Source: Chloroflexota bacterium (GTDB lineage: Bacteria; Desulfobacterota; Desulfuromonadia; Desulfuromonadales; Geopsychrobacteraceae). From it: a stretch of DNA of 7,400 bases. The notes under the pieces are model-generated. The model did no database searches. It worked only from the letters and a program-made list of their open reading frames with translations, and was not told the DNA's origin. The stretch covers positions 1-7,400 of the forward strand of contig JADFVC010000344.1 of NCBI GenBank assembly GCA_015222355.1. Direction: 5' to 3'. Below, in pieces: positions 6,999 through 7,400 of the stretch. Position 1 is the stretch's first letter. The number at the start of each line of letters is the position of its first letter. The position numbers were made by a program, and so were the translations under genes.

Positions 6999-7014
6999 AT
7001 GGGTCTGATGATCG

Positions 7015-7400
7015 ATGCCTGAAATGATGACAGAACAGCAACGCAGGGTGATGATTGTTGCCGGAGAGTCTTCGGGAGACCTTCATGGCAGTCACCTGTT
7101 GCGGGCGGCAGCAGCACACCACCCTGAGTTAATATTTTTCGGGGTCGGCGGTGAGCGGATGCGTGCTGCCGGTTGTCGGATTGTTTTTCCGTCCGATGAA
7201 CTCTCGGTTATGGGGCTGGTTGAAGTTTTCGGTCAACTGCCGCGCCTGATTGTTCGCTTTCGCCAATTAAAGAAAATATTGCGGGGGGCTGAGCGTCCCG
7301 ATCTGCTGGTATTAATAGATTTTCCCGATTTCAATCTGCGTTTAGCCAAACTCGCCAGGCAGGCTGGTATCCCGGTCCTTTATTACATCAGCCCCAAGGC
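7015..7400 (+). CDS. lpxB: LpxB, lipid-A-disaccharide synthase, 3'-truncated
   Basis: Peripheral inner-membrane glycosyltransferase (GT19) that joins UDP-2,3-diacylglucosamine and lipid X into the lipid A disaccharide, releasing UDP. About 128 of the usual 380 or so residues are present; the frame is open to the right edge. From the ATG at 7015, conserved blocks are VAGESSGDLHG (15-25, GEASGD-type), GVGGERM (43-49), ELSVMGLVEV (62-71), LVLIDFPDFNLRLA (98-111, with D102 matching E. coli catalytic D98) and YYISPKA at the edge, where relatives read HYVSPS-W-W. The frame is closed upstream by TGA at 7009-7011. Start codons are possible at 7015, 7024 and 7027; none has a good Shine-Dalgarno element. 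7027 gives MTEQQRRVMIVAGE, very like E. coli MTEQ-, so the start is uncertain by up to 12 bases. A terminator lies just upstream, so its source of transcription is unclear. Confidence 0.93.
   Translation, partial: MPEMMTEQQRRVMIVAGESSGDLHGSHLLRAAAAHHPELIFFGVGGERMRAAGCRIVFPSDELSVMGLVEVFGQLPRLIVRFRQLKKILRGAERPDLLVLIDFPDFNLRLAKLARQAGIPVLYYISPK

Noticed and set aside
6999..7014. A promoter for lpxB in the short stretch after the terminator
   Set aside because: Only 16 bases are available and no -10/-35 pair with reasonable spacing could be found there.
6902..7117. 71-codon minus-strand open frame across the lpxA-lpxB gap
   Set aside because: It runs through the terminator hairpin and into both flanking genes; no start signal or recognisable product.

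Overview
The window is a compact, almost gap-free stretch of eight genes, all on the + strand, devoted to building the Gram-negative outer membrane. In order it holds the C-terminal 380 or so residues of a LolC/E-type lipoprotein-release permease, its ATPase LolD, the outer-membrane protein insertase BamA, the periplasmic chaperone Skp/OmpH, then four genes tied to lipid A: lpxD, fabZ, lpxA and the first third of lpxB. Both end genes are cut by the window edges. There are no RNA genes, mobile elements, CRISPR arrays or long DNA repeats, and no gap longer than about 80 bases.

The organism is a diderm (LPS-making) bacterium with base composition that looks close to balanced. The bamA-skp-lpxD-fabZ-lpxA-lpxB order is shared widely by proteobacteria. 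A lolCD pair directly upstream of bamA, in place of the rseP of enterobacteria, is from memory the arrangement of Desulfuromonas/Geobacter-type bacteria (former Deltaproteobacteria). That placement is an inference and cannot be fixed to genus from sequence alone.

Region by region: (1) 1-1839, lolC and lolD overlap by 8 bases and must be translationally coupled; they form the inner-membrane complex that hands lipoproteins to LolA. (2) 1836-1896, a short spacer with a strong-looking sigma70-type promoter whose -35 box overlaps the lolD stop codon; it could drive bamA and everything downstream. (3) 1903-4670, bamA and skp, which receive, chaperone and insert outer-membrane barrel proteins. (4) 4670-6934, lpxD, fabZ and lpxA, packed with a 1-base overlap and gaps of 2 and 13 bases. 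LpxA adds the first and LpxD the second 3-hydroxyacyl chain of lipid A, while FabZ dehydrates the same 3-hydroxyacyl-ACP pool for phospholipid synthesis, so co-expression ties the two competing routes together. (5) 6935-7014, an 80-base gap with a very clear intrinsic terminator. (6) 7015-7400, lpxB, lipid A disaccharide synthase, truncated by the window.

I see no previously undescribed system here. The points worth a second look are the terminator set 16 bases before lpxB, the lack of an lpxI-type gene between lpxA and lpxB, the promoter at the lolD/bamA junction, and active-site residues in LpxA and LpxD that bear on lipid A acyl-chain length.
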